DNA of 64,000 nt. It comes from Acidobacteriota bacterium. Its GTDB lineage: Bacteria; Acidobacteriota; Terriglobia; Bryobacterales; Bryobacteraceae. The stretch covers positions 47,081 through 111,080 of the forward strand of contig JAFKEE010000044.1 of assembly GCA_017307505.1 (NCBI GenBank), written 5' to 3'. The stretch's first letter is position 1. The number at the start of each line of letters is the position of its first letter. The position numbers and the translations under genes are program-made. Positions 44,052 to 53,400 of this stretch are shown here, piece by piece. The notes under the pieces were generated by a model. The model made no database searches. It saw nothing but the letters and a program-made list of their open reading frames with translations, and was not told the origin of the DNA.

Positions 44052-44810
44052 ATGAGCGAAATCGAACCGCAGCAGAGCCAACCGGAAGAGACGCAACCGG
44101 CTGCGCCCGCGCCCCAGTCTGAACCGGCCGCGGAAACGCGCCAGGAACCTCCGGCCGAGGCTCCGGCTCCGGCAGCGGCCGAACCGCCACCGGCCTCCGC
44201 CCCCAAGCCGGAGAACAAACCCGAATCCAAACCCAACAACCGGCCTCAACAGGAACGCCGCGAACGCCCCAACGGCGGCGGCCGGCCGGAGCGTCAGCCT
44301 CGCGGCGAACGTCCGCCTCAGGGCGACAAGCCCGCCGGCGACCGCCCGCCCCGCGCTGACCGGCCGGAACGCGGCAACGACCGTCGGCCCGAAAGGGAAG
44401 GCGACCGCCGTGGAGGCCCCCGTGAGCACGGCAAAGGCCCCGATCGTGGCGGCCGTCCCATGGATCCGCCCTCCGATATCGATCTCGACAAACTGGTGGC
44501 CGACAGCCTGTATCTCGACAACGCCGCCCACGCCATCGTCGCCCGCATGCGCGATATGGACTCCGGCACCCGCAGCCAGCTGCGCCGCCTCTTCAGTGCG
44601 GTGCGCCGCGCCTGCCGCGCCTCCGAGGGCGATCGTCAGCACCACTTTGTGATGCTCCGGGCGCGCCTGGCTTACACCATTGCACGCCACCAGTTGCGCA
44701 GCCTCGATCCGCTCGAGCGGCTTCTGCTCCAGGTCACCCGTAAGAATGACGCCCGAGGCTACGAACGGTTCCGCGACCTCTTCGAGGCCATCGTCGCCTA
44801 CAACGAATAG
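44052..44810 (+). CDS. csm2: Csm2 with a long proline/arginine-rich N-terminal extension
   Basis: Residues 140-252 are a Csm2-type helical small subunit: DKLVADSLYLDNAAHAI, SQLRRLFSAVRRACR, HHFVMLRARLAYTIARH and FRDLFEAIVAYNE, the last being a family hallmark. Csm2 lines the inner filament of the type III-A complex and contacts target RNA. Residues 1-139 are low complexity: first Pro/Glu/Ala/Gln-rich (1-65), then Arg/Gly/Pro-rich with repeated RPERG, RGERPP and DRPPRADRPE segments (65-139). The extension should be disordered and is basic enough to bind nucleic acid, as RGG-type regions do. Normal Csm2 is about 120-150 residues. The gene starts 1 bp after csm1 stops. Confidence 0.85.
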   Translation: MSEIEPQQSQPEETQPAAPAPQSEPAAETRQEPPAEAPAPAAAEPPPASAPKPENKPESKPNNRPQQERRERPNGGGRPERQPRGERPPQGDKPAGDRPPRADRPERGNDRRPEREGDRRGGPREHGKGPDRGGRPMDPPSDIDLDKLVADSLYLDNAAHAIVARMRDMDSGTRSQLRRLFSAVRRACRASEGDRQHHFVMLRARLAYTIARHQLRSLDPLERLLLQVTRKNDARGYERFRDLFEAIVAYNE

Positions 44811-44844
44811 CATCCGTCAGGAAGAAAGATTTCCGGAGTTTTCC

Positions 44845-45678
44845 ATGAGCTCTCACACCGCCGATACCAAGCTCGGATTGATTGGCAAGTTGTTGCTGGA
44901 TGGCGAGATGATCTGCGAGACCGGCCTCCACATCGGAGCCGGCAAAGGTTCCCTGGACCTCGGTGGCGCCGATAACCCTGTGGTCAAGGATGCCTTCGGG
45001 CGCCCCTACGTCCCCGGCAGCTCCCTGCGCGGCAAGATTCGCAGCCTGCTCGAACAGTCCTCCGGTCTGGTCTCCCCCGCCGACCTGATCTACCTCTCCC
45101 GCCGGCGCGGCCAGGAAGTCCGCATCCACCAGACCGACGACCCGGCCGACGAAGTCGGCATCCTGTTTGGCCGGAACCCCGGCCGCATGGAGCGGGTCTC
45201 CGGCGACGCCCTGGAGCCGAAGTCGGCCACCCCGGCCCGCCTCACCGCCTACGACGCCCCCCTCGACATGGAGTCCATCACCGCCCAGATGCGCGAAAAC
45301 CTGGACGACGAACTCACCGAGGTCAAGAGCGAGAACGCCATCGACCGCATCACCGCCCAAGCCAACGCACGCACCCTCGAGCGCGTTCCGGCCGGCGCCC
45401 GCTTCCGCGTCCGCTTCGTCGTCGATATCCTCTGCCCGGCCGATCGGGAACTCGTCCCTACTCTCGTCCAGGGTCTGCGCCTCCTCGAGGACGATGCCCT
45501 CGGCGGCGGCGGCTCCCGCGGCAGCGGCCGGGTTCGTTTCGCCAACTGGAAACTCACCTGGCGCAACAAGGCGTACTACGCCGCCGGCGAGGCGGAACAG
45601 GCCCTGCTCGAAGCCGCTGAAACCGCGGCCCTCCAGGCCGGCGTCCGCGATCCCGAGTTCTCCGGCAAACTCTCCTGA
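44845..45678 (+). CDS. csm3: Csm3 (Cas7 backbone RNase)
   Basis: The ATG at 44845 has a CCGGAG ribosome-binding site; the frame is open upstream but that part lies inside csm2. The 277-residue RAMP protein has CETGLHIGAGKG (24-35) and then GGADNPVVKDAFGRPYVPGS (40-59), where D43 matches the target-RNA-cleaving Asp of Csm3. SSLRGKIRSLLE follows. TEVKSENAIDRITAQANART is the conserved mid-protein loop, and GGGGSRGSGRVRF is the Gly-rich RNA-binding loop near the C-terminus. It would form the crRNA-binding backbone and cleave target RNA every six bases. The slicing residue is intact, unlike the degraded Cas10. Confidence 0.92.
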   Translation: MSSHTADTKLGLIGKLLLDGEMICETGLHIGAGKGSLDLGGADNPVVKDAFGRPYVPGSSLRGKIRSLLEQSSGLVSPADLIYLSRRRGQEVRIHQTDDPADEVGILFGRNPGRMERVSGDALEPKSATPARLTAYDAPLDMESITAQMRENLDDELTEVKSENAIDRITAQANARTLERVPAGARFRVRFVVDILCPADRELVPTLVQGLRLLEDDALGGGGSRGSGRVRFANWKLTWRNKAYYAAGEAEQALLEAAETAALQAGVRDPEFSGKLS

Positions 45679-45692
45679 ACGGCGGATTCCCG

Positions 45693-46718
45693 ATGAACCC
45701 CGCGCTGCTCATTCGACTACGGCCCACCACGCCCTGGCGCATCGGTCCCGATACCGGCGCCCGCGATCAGGCCGTGTCCATCTTCCATAGCGACGCCCTC
45801 TATTCGGCGCTGTGCTCCAGCTTCGAACAGTTGGGCCTGCTGGAAGAGTGGCTGAACGCCACCGCGCAGCCGCACACTGAGCCCGCGGTCCGCTTCAGCT
45901 CCTGCTTCCCCTGGCAGCGCGGCCACCTCTACGCCCCGCCGCCCGCCGGCCTCTGGCCGCCCCCCGCCAACCCCACCGCCGCCTCCAAAGTCCGGTGGAA
46001 GGGTGCCTCTCTCGTTCCGACCTCTGTCATCGCCGGCCTGGTCAGGGGCGAACTGCCCTCCGAGGAACAGTGGACGGTCGACGGCCACAGCAGTTGCCTC
46101 ATCCCCGGGAACAGCCGTTCCTCTACCGGCCCGTTCCGTTTCGTCCAGCGCTCCAGCGCCGCGGTCGACCGTGTCACCGGCGGCCAGATCGAGCCCCACC
46201 GGGTGACCTGCGTCCAATACGCACCCGCTTCCGGCCTGTGGTGCGCCGCCCAGTTTTCCAACCCGATCACCTACGCCGTCTGGGCGCCCAAGCTCCAGGC
46301 AGCCTTCCGCCTTCTGGCCGACACCGGCCTCGGCGGCCTGCGCTCCCGCGGCTTCGGCCGCTTCCGAAACCCGGACTTCCAGCCCGGACTCCTGCCGGAA
46401 CTGCTCTTCGGCTCCGCTCCGCTCCCGCCCGGCAACGCCTACTGGCTGCTCTCGCTCTTCTCGCCAGCCGAGTCCGATACCGTCGAATGGACCGCCGGCG
46501 ACTACCTGCTCACCCGCCGCACCGGCCGCGTCGGCGCTTCGCAGGGCGGCGGCCAGCAGAAACTCGCTTCCCGCATGGTCGCCGAAGGCTCCGTCCTGCT
46601 CGCCGGCCAGCCACCGCTCGGCGCGGTCCGCGACGTCGCCCCGGCCGGCTGCCCGCATCCCGTTTACCGCTCCGGCTACGCCGTGGCGCTGCCCATCCCA
46701 TGGCCGGTGACTGCATGA
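45693..46718 (+). CDS. csm4: Csm4 (Cas5-type crRNA 5'-tag-binding subunit)
   Basis: This 341-residue RAMP protein starts ALLIRLRPTTPWRIGPDTGA and continues with HSDALYSALCSSFEQLG, a typical Csm4 opening where the first domain holds the crRNA 5' tag. The glycine-rich loop LADTGLGGLRSRGFGRFR (about 207-224) is the family signature. The insert FRFVQRSSAAVDRVTGG resembles the crRNA-handling loop. Csm4 caps the complex next to Csm1. csm5 overlaps its end by 4 bp (ATGA). Length is normal for the family. Confidence 0.9.
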   Translation: MNPALLIRLRPTTPWRIGPDTGARDQAVSIFHSDALYSALCSSFEQLGLLEEWLNATAQPHTEPAVRFSSCFPWQRGHLYAPPPAGLWPPPANPTAASKVRWKGASLVPTSVIAGLVRGELPSEEQWTVDGHSSCLIPGNSRSSTGPFRFVQRSSAAVDRVTGGQIEPHRVTCVQYAPASGLWCAAQFSNPITYAVWAPKLQAAFRLLADTGLGGLRSRGFGRFRNPDFQPGLLPELLFGSAPLPPGNAYWLLSLFSPAESDTVEWTAGDYLLTRRTGRVGASQGGGQQKLASRMVAEGSVLLAGQPPLGAVRDVAPAGCPHPVYRSGYAVALPIPWPVTA

Positions 46719-47893
46719 AGAACTACCGCCTCACCGTCTTGACCCCACTTCTGGTCGGCGACGGCCAGAAGCTTGCGCCCATTGACTATATGGTCTGGAA
46801 AGACCAGGTCAACGTCCTCGACCAGCGCCGCATTTTCCGGCTCCTGGCCAAGGGCCCTCGTCTCGATACCTATCTGAACCAGATCCGCAAGGCGGAGCGC
46901 CTCGATTTCGCCAGTTGGGGCGGCTATGCCCAGAACTACGCCAGCCGCCGCATTCCCTTCGAACATCCATCCTGCGCCCTGTATTACGCGCGTACGTCGC
47001 CGGAACATCTGTTCATCCCGACCTTCGCCGCCACCCCCACCGGCGGTCTCTATATTCCGGCCAGCGCCGTGAAAGGCCCCCTGCGGACGGCTCTTCTCAT
47101 CGATCGCGCCACTGAGGGCCAGTGGAAGGACTTCGCCGGACGCCTGGCTTCGCTCGATCGCACCCCCCGCTCGCCCGCCGAAGGCCTGGAAAGCTCCACC
47201 CTCGGTGCCTCCGGCGTCAGCCGGACCCGGTCCATGATGCTCGCCGATTCCGACAGTCTCCCTGCCGGCAGCACCACACGCGTCTACCTGGTAAGGACTT
47301 CCACAATCCTCCAGCGCGGCACGAAACTGGAACTCGGCTGGAAGATGAGCCCCCGCGGAGCCGTCGAGGCCCGCCGCCCCTCCGACTCCACGCCCATGTT
47401 TGCCGAGATGGCCGTGCCTGGCACGGTTTTCCAGGGCAACTACCAGGACGCCCCGGCGATGGCCAGCGCCGAAATGCTGCGCGCCCTCCGCTGGAAGGAA
47501 CCCGCCGGTGCCCGCCGGTTCGCCCAGGCCGCCAATGCCGCTGCCGCCAAGTTGTTGGAAGTACAGCGGAAATATGCAGAATCCACCGGCTTGGCCGGAG
47601 TGGTCCAGTCTCTCGACCAGCTTGCCGCCCGCCTGGCCGAAGTCCGGGAATCCGCCTCGTCCTGCCTCGTCTGCCTCGGCTGGGGCACCGGAATCCTCGC
47701 CAAGAGCGCTTCCATCGACATGGCGGCGGACCCGTTCCGCCAGATCCTGCGGAGCCTGCCCATCTACGGCCAGCCCCTCCGTTCCGGGCTTCCTTTCCCG
47801 AAGACCCGCCGCGTTGTATTCATGAACGACCAGCCCGCCGCACTCCCAGGGTGGGCCGAACTGGCCTTCGATGCCGCCGCGCATCTCGCCTGA
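46715..47893 (+). CDS. csm5: Csm5 (complex-tip RAMP subunit)
   Basis: The ATG at 46715 overlaps the csm4 stop; the much longer open frame upstream is antisense-like composition within csm4 and is not coding. The 392-residue protein begins YRLTVLTPLLVGDGQKLAP and IDYMVWKDQVNVLDQRRI, the standard Csm5 opening. It has GLYIPASAVKGPLRTALL (about 110-127), the RAMP region that matches Csm3's SSLRGKIR. C-terminal GWGTGILAKSASID and PKTRRVVFM are typical of the second domain. Csm5 caps the end of the filament and recruits nucleases for crRNA 3' trimming. The operon ends here; no csm6, cas6, cas1 or cas2 follows. Confidence 0.9.
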   Translation: MKNYRLTVLTPLLVGDGQKLAPIDYMVWKDQVNVLDQRRIFRLLAKGPRLDTYLNQIRKAERLDFASWGGYAQNYASRRIPFEHPSCALYYARTSPEHLFIPTFAATPTGGLYIPASAVKGPLRTALLIDRATEGQWKDFAGRLASLDRTPRSPAEGLESSTLGASGVSRTRSMMLADSDSLPAGSTTRVYLVRTSTILQRGTKLELGWKMSPRGAVEARRPSDSTPMFAEMAVPGTVFQGNYQDAPAMASAEMLRALRWKEPAGARRFAQAANAAAAKLLEVQRKYAESTGLAGVVQSLDQLAARLAEVRESASSCLVCLGWGTGILAKSASIDMAADPFRQILRSLPIYGQPLRSGLPFPKTRRVVFMNDQPAALPGWAELAFDAAAHLA

Positions 47894-48031
47894 GACTCAA
47901 TCCACCGGACCGCTTTCCGCCCTACCGGGCCTAAGGTGAATGACAGGTCATGCCGATGGAGCATGTTAGAATGAGGGATCTCATCTACCAGAGTCAAACG
48001 AGAAATGCATCGGGGGCTGTGATCGGAGCAT

Positions 48032-48937
48032 ATGTATAACGCGTTCTTTGGATTTCGGGAAAACCCATTCAATCTGAGCCCGGATCCCGCGTTCCTCTAT
48101 CGGAGCCCGCAGCACGAAGAAGCGCTCGCTAACCTCATCTACGGAGTCCACAGCCGTAAGGGGTTCATCGTACTCACTGGTGAGGTCGGCACTGGCAAGA
48201 CCACCATGCTCGAATGTATGCGCGACTACCTCGAGTCGCAGTACATCGAATTCGCCTTTCTCTTCAATTCCCGCATCAACACCGAGCAGTTTTTCGAGAT
48301 GATCGCCTACGATCTCGACCTGCGCTGCACCCATAAATCGAAGACCGAAGTCCTTTTCGCACTGAATCAGCTCCTCATCCAGCAAGCCAACGAGGGTCGT
48401 ACCACAGTACTCATCGTCGACGAAGCCCACAATCTGGAATGGGACGTACTGGAAGAGATCCGTCTGCTTGGGAACCTCGAAAACCCCCGCCTCGGCAAAC
48501 TTCTCCAGATCGTCCTCGCCGGGCAGCCCGAACTCGACCGCAAACTGGACGCGCCCAACCTCCGGCAGCTCAAACAACGCATCGTCCTCCGCTGCACCCT
48601 CGCCCCCTTCGGACTGGCGGAAGCAACCGAGTACATCAATTCCCGCCTGCGCAAGGCGGGCATGCCGGATCAGCAGGTCTTCTCCGAGGAAGTGATCAAG
48701 GAAGTCCACCTGCGTAGCCAGGGTATCCCTCGTCTTATCAACGCGATCTGCGACAACCTGCTGCTCACTGCCTTCGCCCTCGAGAAGAAGACCACCACCA
48801 TCGAGATGCTCGACGAAGTCTGCCAGGACATGCGCCTGGAATGGCCCGGCAAGCGCCTCCGCGGCCGCTCGTCTTTCCCCGGATCCAACGATTCTGCTGA
48901 ACCGCCCTCCTTCCTGAGCCCTCGGGAACAATACTAA
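48032..48937 (+). CDS. ExeA/GspA-like AAA ATPase
   Basis: This 301-residue protein starts YNAFFGFRENPFNLSPDPAF, the conserved N-terminus of the ExeA family. It has Walker A VLTGEVGTGKTT (about 46-57) and Walker B TTVLIVDEAHNL (about 127-138). A sensor-like LPGLAE-type segment (LAPFGLAEATEYIN) and a C-terminal helical domain follow. ExeA-type ATPases assist assembly of secretion or pilus structures, and related proteins occur in exopolysaccharide clusters. The peptidoglycan-binding domain of ExeA is absent. It lies 138 bp after csm5, with its own leader, so link to the CRISPR operon is not implied. Confidence 0.88.
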   Translation: MYNAFFGFRENPFNLSPDPAFLYRSPQHEEALANLIYGVHSRKGFIVLTGEVGTGKTTMLECMRDYLESQYIEFAFLFNSRINTEQFFEMIAYDLDLRCTHKSKTEVLFALNQLLIQQANEGRTTVLIVDEAHNLEWDVLEEIRLLGNLENPRLGKLLQIVLAGQPELDRKLDAPNLRQLKQRIVLRCTLAPFGLAEATEYINSRLRKAGMPDQQVFSEEVIKEVHLRSQGIPRLINAICDNLLLTAFALEKKTTTIEMLDEVCQDMRLEWPGKRLRGRSSFPGSNDSAEPPSFLSPREQY

Positions 48938-49042
48938 TAAGGCCAGTAGTACTGTCGAAGAATCTTCGCTGTTTACCTCTCAGTACTCAACCTTCATCTT
49001 CCCATCTAAAATTCGCTAGAAACACCACTTAGCTACTATTAG

Positions 49043-49075
49043 GGATTTGTCTATCCTGGTACCTAGGACAAATCC
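49043..49075. promoter_or_regulatory. 9-bp inverted repeat in an AT-rich leader
   Basis: GGATTTGTC (49043-49051) and GACAAATCC (49067-49075) are perfect inverted arms around a 15-nt loop that itself contains the near-palindrome CCTGGTACCTAGG. It lies in the AT-rich gap 48938-49193 upstream of the repeat-protein gene, and may be an operator or RNA hairpin. Confidence 0.45.
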
Positions 49076-49193
49076 TACCCAATGGCACCTTAGTCCTCCA
49101 ATAAGCTCAGGTAGAACCCTTAGTAATGGGGACCAACCTTGGAAGCCGGTGTAAATCGGTCTCTATTTGTGCACTGCGAAGGTAGCCACCAAA

Positions 49194-49715
49194 ATGTGCA
49201 AGAAGATTAGCCTCAGCGTCGTCTGTGTTACACTTTTCGTGTTCTCAGCGGCGTCTTTCGCTGCAGTTGTGCCCACCAGAACAGGTCTGAATGCCTCGTC
49301 AATCAGCCCTTTACCGCCCCCCGATCCTTGGGGTGACGGGCTGTCCATCAGCCCGCTGCCTCCGCCCGACCCTTGGGGTGACGGTCTCTCCATTAGCCCG
49401 CTCCCCCCGCCCGATCCGTGGGGCGACGGTCTCTCCATCAGCCCGCTCCCTCCGCCCGAACCGTGGGGTGACGGCCTCTCCATCAGCCCGCTCCCTCCGC
49501 CCGAACCGTGGGGTGACGGCCTCTCCATCAGCCCGCTGCCTCCGCCCGAACCGTGGGGCGACGGCCTCGCCATCAGCCCGCTGCCTCCGCCCGATCCGTG
49601 GGGTGACGGCCTCTCGATCAGCCCGCTCCCCCCGCCCGATCCGTGGGGTGACGGCCTCTCGATCAGCCCGCTGCCTCCGCCTGATCCGTGGGGCGACGGC
49701 CTCAGCATCCGCTAA
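49194..49715 (+). CDS. Exported protein of nine 15-residue Pro/Trp/Gly repeats
   Basis: The ATG at 49194 has a GAAGG ribosome-binding site 11 bp upstream. The 173-residue protein has a signal peptide (KKISLSVVCVTLFVFSAASFA) and a short linker (AVVPTRTGLNASS). Nine consecutive repeats of ISPLPPP(D/E)PWGDGLS follow, ending in IR. Variation is limited to Asp/Glu at position 8 and Ser/Ala at 15. Third-base changes between units while the protein stays fixed argue that this is a genuine coding sequence under selection. There is no known domain. It could be a cell-envelope structural or ligand-binding repeat, or a precursor of repeated short peptides cut in the periplasm. Neither is shown. Confidence 0.8.
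   Translation: MCKKISLSVVCVTLFVFSAASFAAVVPTRTGLNASSISPLPPPDPWGDGLSISPLPPPDPWGDGLSISPLPPPDPWGDGLSISPLPPPEPWGDGLSISPLPPPEPWGDGLSISPLPPPEPWGDGLAISPLPPPDPWGDGLSISPLPPPDPWGDGLSISPLPPPDPWGDGLSIR
49302..49706 (+). repeat. Nine tandem 45-bp repeats
   Basis: Nine 45-bp units in frame encode ISPLPPP(D/E)PWGDGLS. Units differ mainly at third codon positions, with no unit frame-shifted. Because 45 is a multiple of 3, all six frames stay open across the array, giving misleading open frames on both strands. Confidence 0.95.
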
Positions 49716-49775
49716 CCGAAGTAAGTCTGCTTTCATCGGGACCCGGCTGCAACTCAACCTTGCGGCCGGGCACCA

Positions 49776-50462
49776 ATGAACTCTCAGGTGTTCAACTTCG
49801 TCCTCACCGGTTCAGCCCTCGCCTGCTACGCCTATCTCCTCCACCTCATCCTGAAGGGACAGGTCCGCGCCTATCTGGCCTTGTTCCTCAACCTGATCGT
49901 CCTCTTTCTTTCCAACGTCGCGGAACTCAGCCTCTACAACACCCCCATTTACGCCAAAGTCTTCTATATCGACGACCTCCTGCGTCAGGCGCTGGTCTTT
50001 ATCCTCGTCATCTCCCTCGTCTATCGAGCACTCACAACCCAGGCCGACAAGATCTGGCTCGGCCGCTGGCTCATCATTGGAGCCACCCTCCTGGCCGCCA
50101 TTTTCATCGGTTGGGCGCTGCTCCATCCCGACCGCACCTTCATCCGGTCCATGACCAACGCCGTGCGCAATCTCAGTGTGACCGCCATGGTCATGAATCT
50201 GATTCTCTGGATGCTCCTCCTCAGCTCACGCACCTTTGACCGCCGCCTGCTCACCGTCATCAGCGGACTCGGCATTCAGATGGCCGGCGAAGCCATCGGC
50301 CAATCCCTCCGCCTCATGACCCCGGCCCTCACCCCCTACGGCAATTTCGTCCTGATCCTCTCTCACTTCCTCTGCCTGGCCATCTGGATCAGCGCCTTCC
50401 GCCAGACACCTCGCCCCGTCCGGCCGCCCGCTCCCCCGGCGCCGCCACCCGTCGCGGAGTAG
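49776..50462 (+). CDS. Polytopic membrane protein of unknown function
   Basis: This 228-residue protein has about seven predicted helices: FNFVLTGSALACYAYLLHLI, AYLALFLNLIVLFLSNVAEL, QALVFILVISLVYRAL, LIIGATLLAAIFIGWALL, SVTAMVMNLILWMLLL, LTVISGLGIQMAGEAI and NFVLILSHFLCLAIWISAF. A Pro/Ala-rich cytosolic tail ends it. No signature motif is recognised. It lies 60 bp after the repeat-protein gene on the same strand. Confidence 0.8.
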   Translation: MNSQVFNFVLTGSALACYAYLLHLILKGQVRAYLALFLNLIVLFLSNVAELSLYNTPIYAKVFYIDDLLRQALVFILVISLVYRALTTQADKIWLGRWLIIGATLLAAIFIGWALLHPDRTFIRSMTNAVRNLSVTAMVMNLILWMLLLSSRTFDRRLLTVISGLGIQMAGEAIGQSLRLMTPALTPYGNFVLILSHFLCLAIWISAFRQTPRPVRPPAPPAPPPVAE

Positions 50463-50471
50463 CCCCCATCT

Positions 50472-53400
50472 TCACGGCGTCACCGTATACACCCCCTTCA
50501 GCGGAGAGTCGCTCGTCAGCCCGCCCAGATCCGTGGCATTCATCCAGATGCTCTTGGCCCCGGCAAAGGCCGGCTTGAACCCGACATCCACGGCAACCGT
50601 CAGGGTATTGCCCGAGACCGACACCGACGAGGTCGCTCCGTACAGCACACACTGGCTGTTCTGCGCTGTCTCCCCCTGCCCCAACCGGACCTGCGTCCAA
50701 GCTCCTCCCGCGTCGTCGGCCAATGACAACGTGCCCGCCGACCGCGTCAATTGGAAATAGCACCCGTGATCCCCCGTCTGCTGCGAGTGGATCAACACCC
50801 GCGGCATCTCCACATCCTCACCGCCATTGCCGTCGCTGTAGGAAAACGTGAACACCTGCCTCGACCCGCCGCCGTTTGCCGGCGTGACGGAAAGCGGGGC
50901 TGGCATCTGGTTGCCCCCTGTCACCGCAACGGTAAAGGACCCGATCTGCGGCGAAGCGCTCGTCACCCCGGCTCCATCCGTCGCATTCGCCCAGACACTC
51001 TTCGTCCCGTTGAACGCCGCCGTGAACGACACGTTCAAAACCACGGTGGCCAAGCCGCCGCTCAGGCCCATCGACGATCCAGCGCCGCTGACCGAGCACT
51101 GGCTGTTCCGCGCCGTGCCGCTACTCCCCATAACCGTCTGCACCCAGTTCGATCCCGAGTCGTCGGCTAGGTAGATGATCTGCGTGGCCCGCTCCACCGC
51201 GAGGTAGCACGCCTGCGAAGCGGTCTGCTGCGAGTGGATCAGCACCCGCATCCAAGCCAGATCCGGCGCGCCCTTCGGATCGGCGAAGACGAACGTGAAC
51301 GATTGGGCCGCCCCACTGCCGCTGGCCGGCGTCATCGAAACCGGGCCCAGAGCCTGCCCCCCGGCCGCATCCACCATATAGACGCCCAGTTGAGGCGAGC
51401 CGCTGGTAAAGCCCGTCTGGTCGCTGGCATTCGCCCAGACACTCCGCAACCCTGCGAATCCAGCCTGAAACCGGAGATCCAGGTTCAAGGTCACCTGCGT
51501 CCCGGAGAAGGAAACGCTGCTGCCGGCCGCCATAAGCCTGCACTGGCTGTTCTGCACGCTATCGCTCGTCCCCAGGCGCGCCGCCGAATACCCGGTCCCT
51601 GCGTCGTCGTACAAATACGCAATCAGCCCCACCGGATCCACTTCGAGATAGCAACCGCCCACGGCCGTCTGTTGCGCATGCAACAGCACCCGCAGCCACG
51701 TCAGGTCCGCCGCTCCGCGCGGATCGGTAAACGTAAACGTGAACACCTGACCCGCTCCGCTGCCCGCCGCCGGCGAAACAGCCAGCGGACCCGTTGGCTG
51801 CGTACTCGCCGCTAGCACCGTATAAGACCCCAACTGCGGCGACGGGCTCGTCAACCCCGTGCCATCTGTCGCGTTCGCATAGACGCTCTTCACCCCATTG
51901 AACCCGGAAAAGAAGCTCACGCTCACCGCCATCATCAGGCCCGTCCCGTTCGACACCACCGACGATCCCGCCGCACTCACCCTGCATTGGCTGTTGCTGG
52001 CCGACTCTTCAGTGCCAATCCGAGCCGCCGCCGCCCACACCGCACCGCTGTCATCCGCCAGCCAGATCATGCCGGCCCCGCGGTCCCACACGAAATAGCA
52101 TCCCGCCGCCGCCGTCTGCTGGCTGTTAATCAACACCCGCAGCAGCGCCAGATCCGCGGCGCCGTTTGCGTCCGTGTAGCTGAACGTGAACACCTGCGCC
52201 GCGCCGCTACCGCTCGACGGGTTCACCGCCACAGCCACGGGAGCGGTGTTCACCACCGGACCCGTCACCGTCCAACTGCCCAATTGCTTCCATGGACCCG
52301 ACGCGCCCGACGCATCCGTAGCCAGGGCAAACACGTTCCGCTGTCCCGCATACGCATCCGCAAACACCACGTCCAGCGCCACGGTCAACGTGCTACCCGA
52401 GACGGCAACCGACGAACTCACCAGCTTCACCTGGCACTGGCTATTCTGCAGCGTGCCCGAACCGCCCGCTGTACCGGAACTCCACGTAGACCCCGAATCC
52501 GCCGCCAGCTCAACGACCCCGGCCGCCCGCTGCACCCGGATCGAGCACGAGTTCGCATCCACGGCCGAAGTGTTCACAATCACCCTTGCCGTCACAATGT
52601 CCGCGCCGCCATCGGTATCGGAGAACACCACGTTGAACTTCGCCGAACTCCCGTTGCCGCTGGCAGGCGTCACCAGACTGGCCGCCGGCGTCTGGTTGGA
52701 GGCCGTGGTCACCGTCCAGGCACCCGCCGGCGAAAACCCCGTCTCCTCCCCACTCAGCGAGGAAGCATTGACGTACAACTGCCGCGGCCCCGCAAAGCCC
52801 GCCGCGAAGCTCACCGTGGCCGTCACAGTCAGCGTGTTCCCGGCGCTCACCGCTGTGGCCCCGCTCCCGGTCAACGAACACTGGCTGTTCCCAACCGAAC
52901 TGCTCGACCCCAGAGCCACCGTACTCCACGCCAATCCCGAATCCGAAGCCAGAGCCAGCAAACCCGTCGCATGGTCATACCGCACGCGGCAGACCTGCGC
53001 CGACGCGGCCGCCGGAGCCACCATCAGTTCGACGACCCCGATCTGCGAAGCCCCGCCCGAGTGCGTAGCCGAAAATGCGAATGTCCGTGTCGAACCGGTC
53101 CCCGCATTCGGCGCCACCGCCAACCCCGAAGGCAACACGCCCATTGCGATCCTCGTCACGAACATGCGCAGGGCCGAACCCGCCACGGCCTGCACCGGGT
53201 TCTTCTGCGGATAGTCGCCCGATCCGCTCTGTCCCGCCACATAAACCGTCCCGCCCGCGCCCAGCGCCAGGGCCGTCACTCCTTCCCCCGCGCTCCCACC
53301 GGTGTAAGTCGAAAACGCCACCGATGCCCCATCCGCCGCCATCCGCATCACGAAGCCGTCGGAACCTCCGCCGCTCGCCACCTGGGTGGCGTTCTGCAGC

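Noticed and set aside
45995..46714. In-frame upstream extension of csm5
   Set aside because: It lies inside csm4 and reads as Arg/Pro-rich shadow sequence; the Csm5 family starts at the ATG at 46715.
49163..49708. Minus-strand open frame of Pro-Ser-His-Gly-Ser-Gly repeats
   Set aside because: It is the mirror of the 45-bp tandem repeat, which leaves all frames open. It lacks a signal peptide and third-position conservation favours the plus strand.
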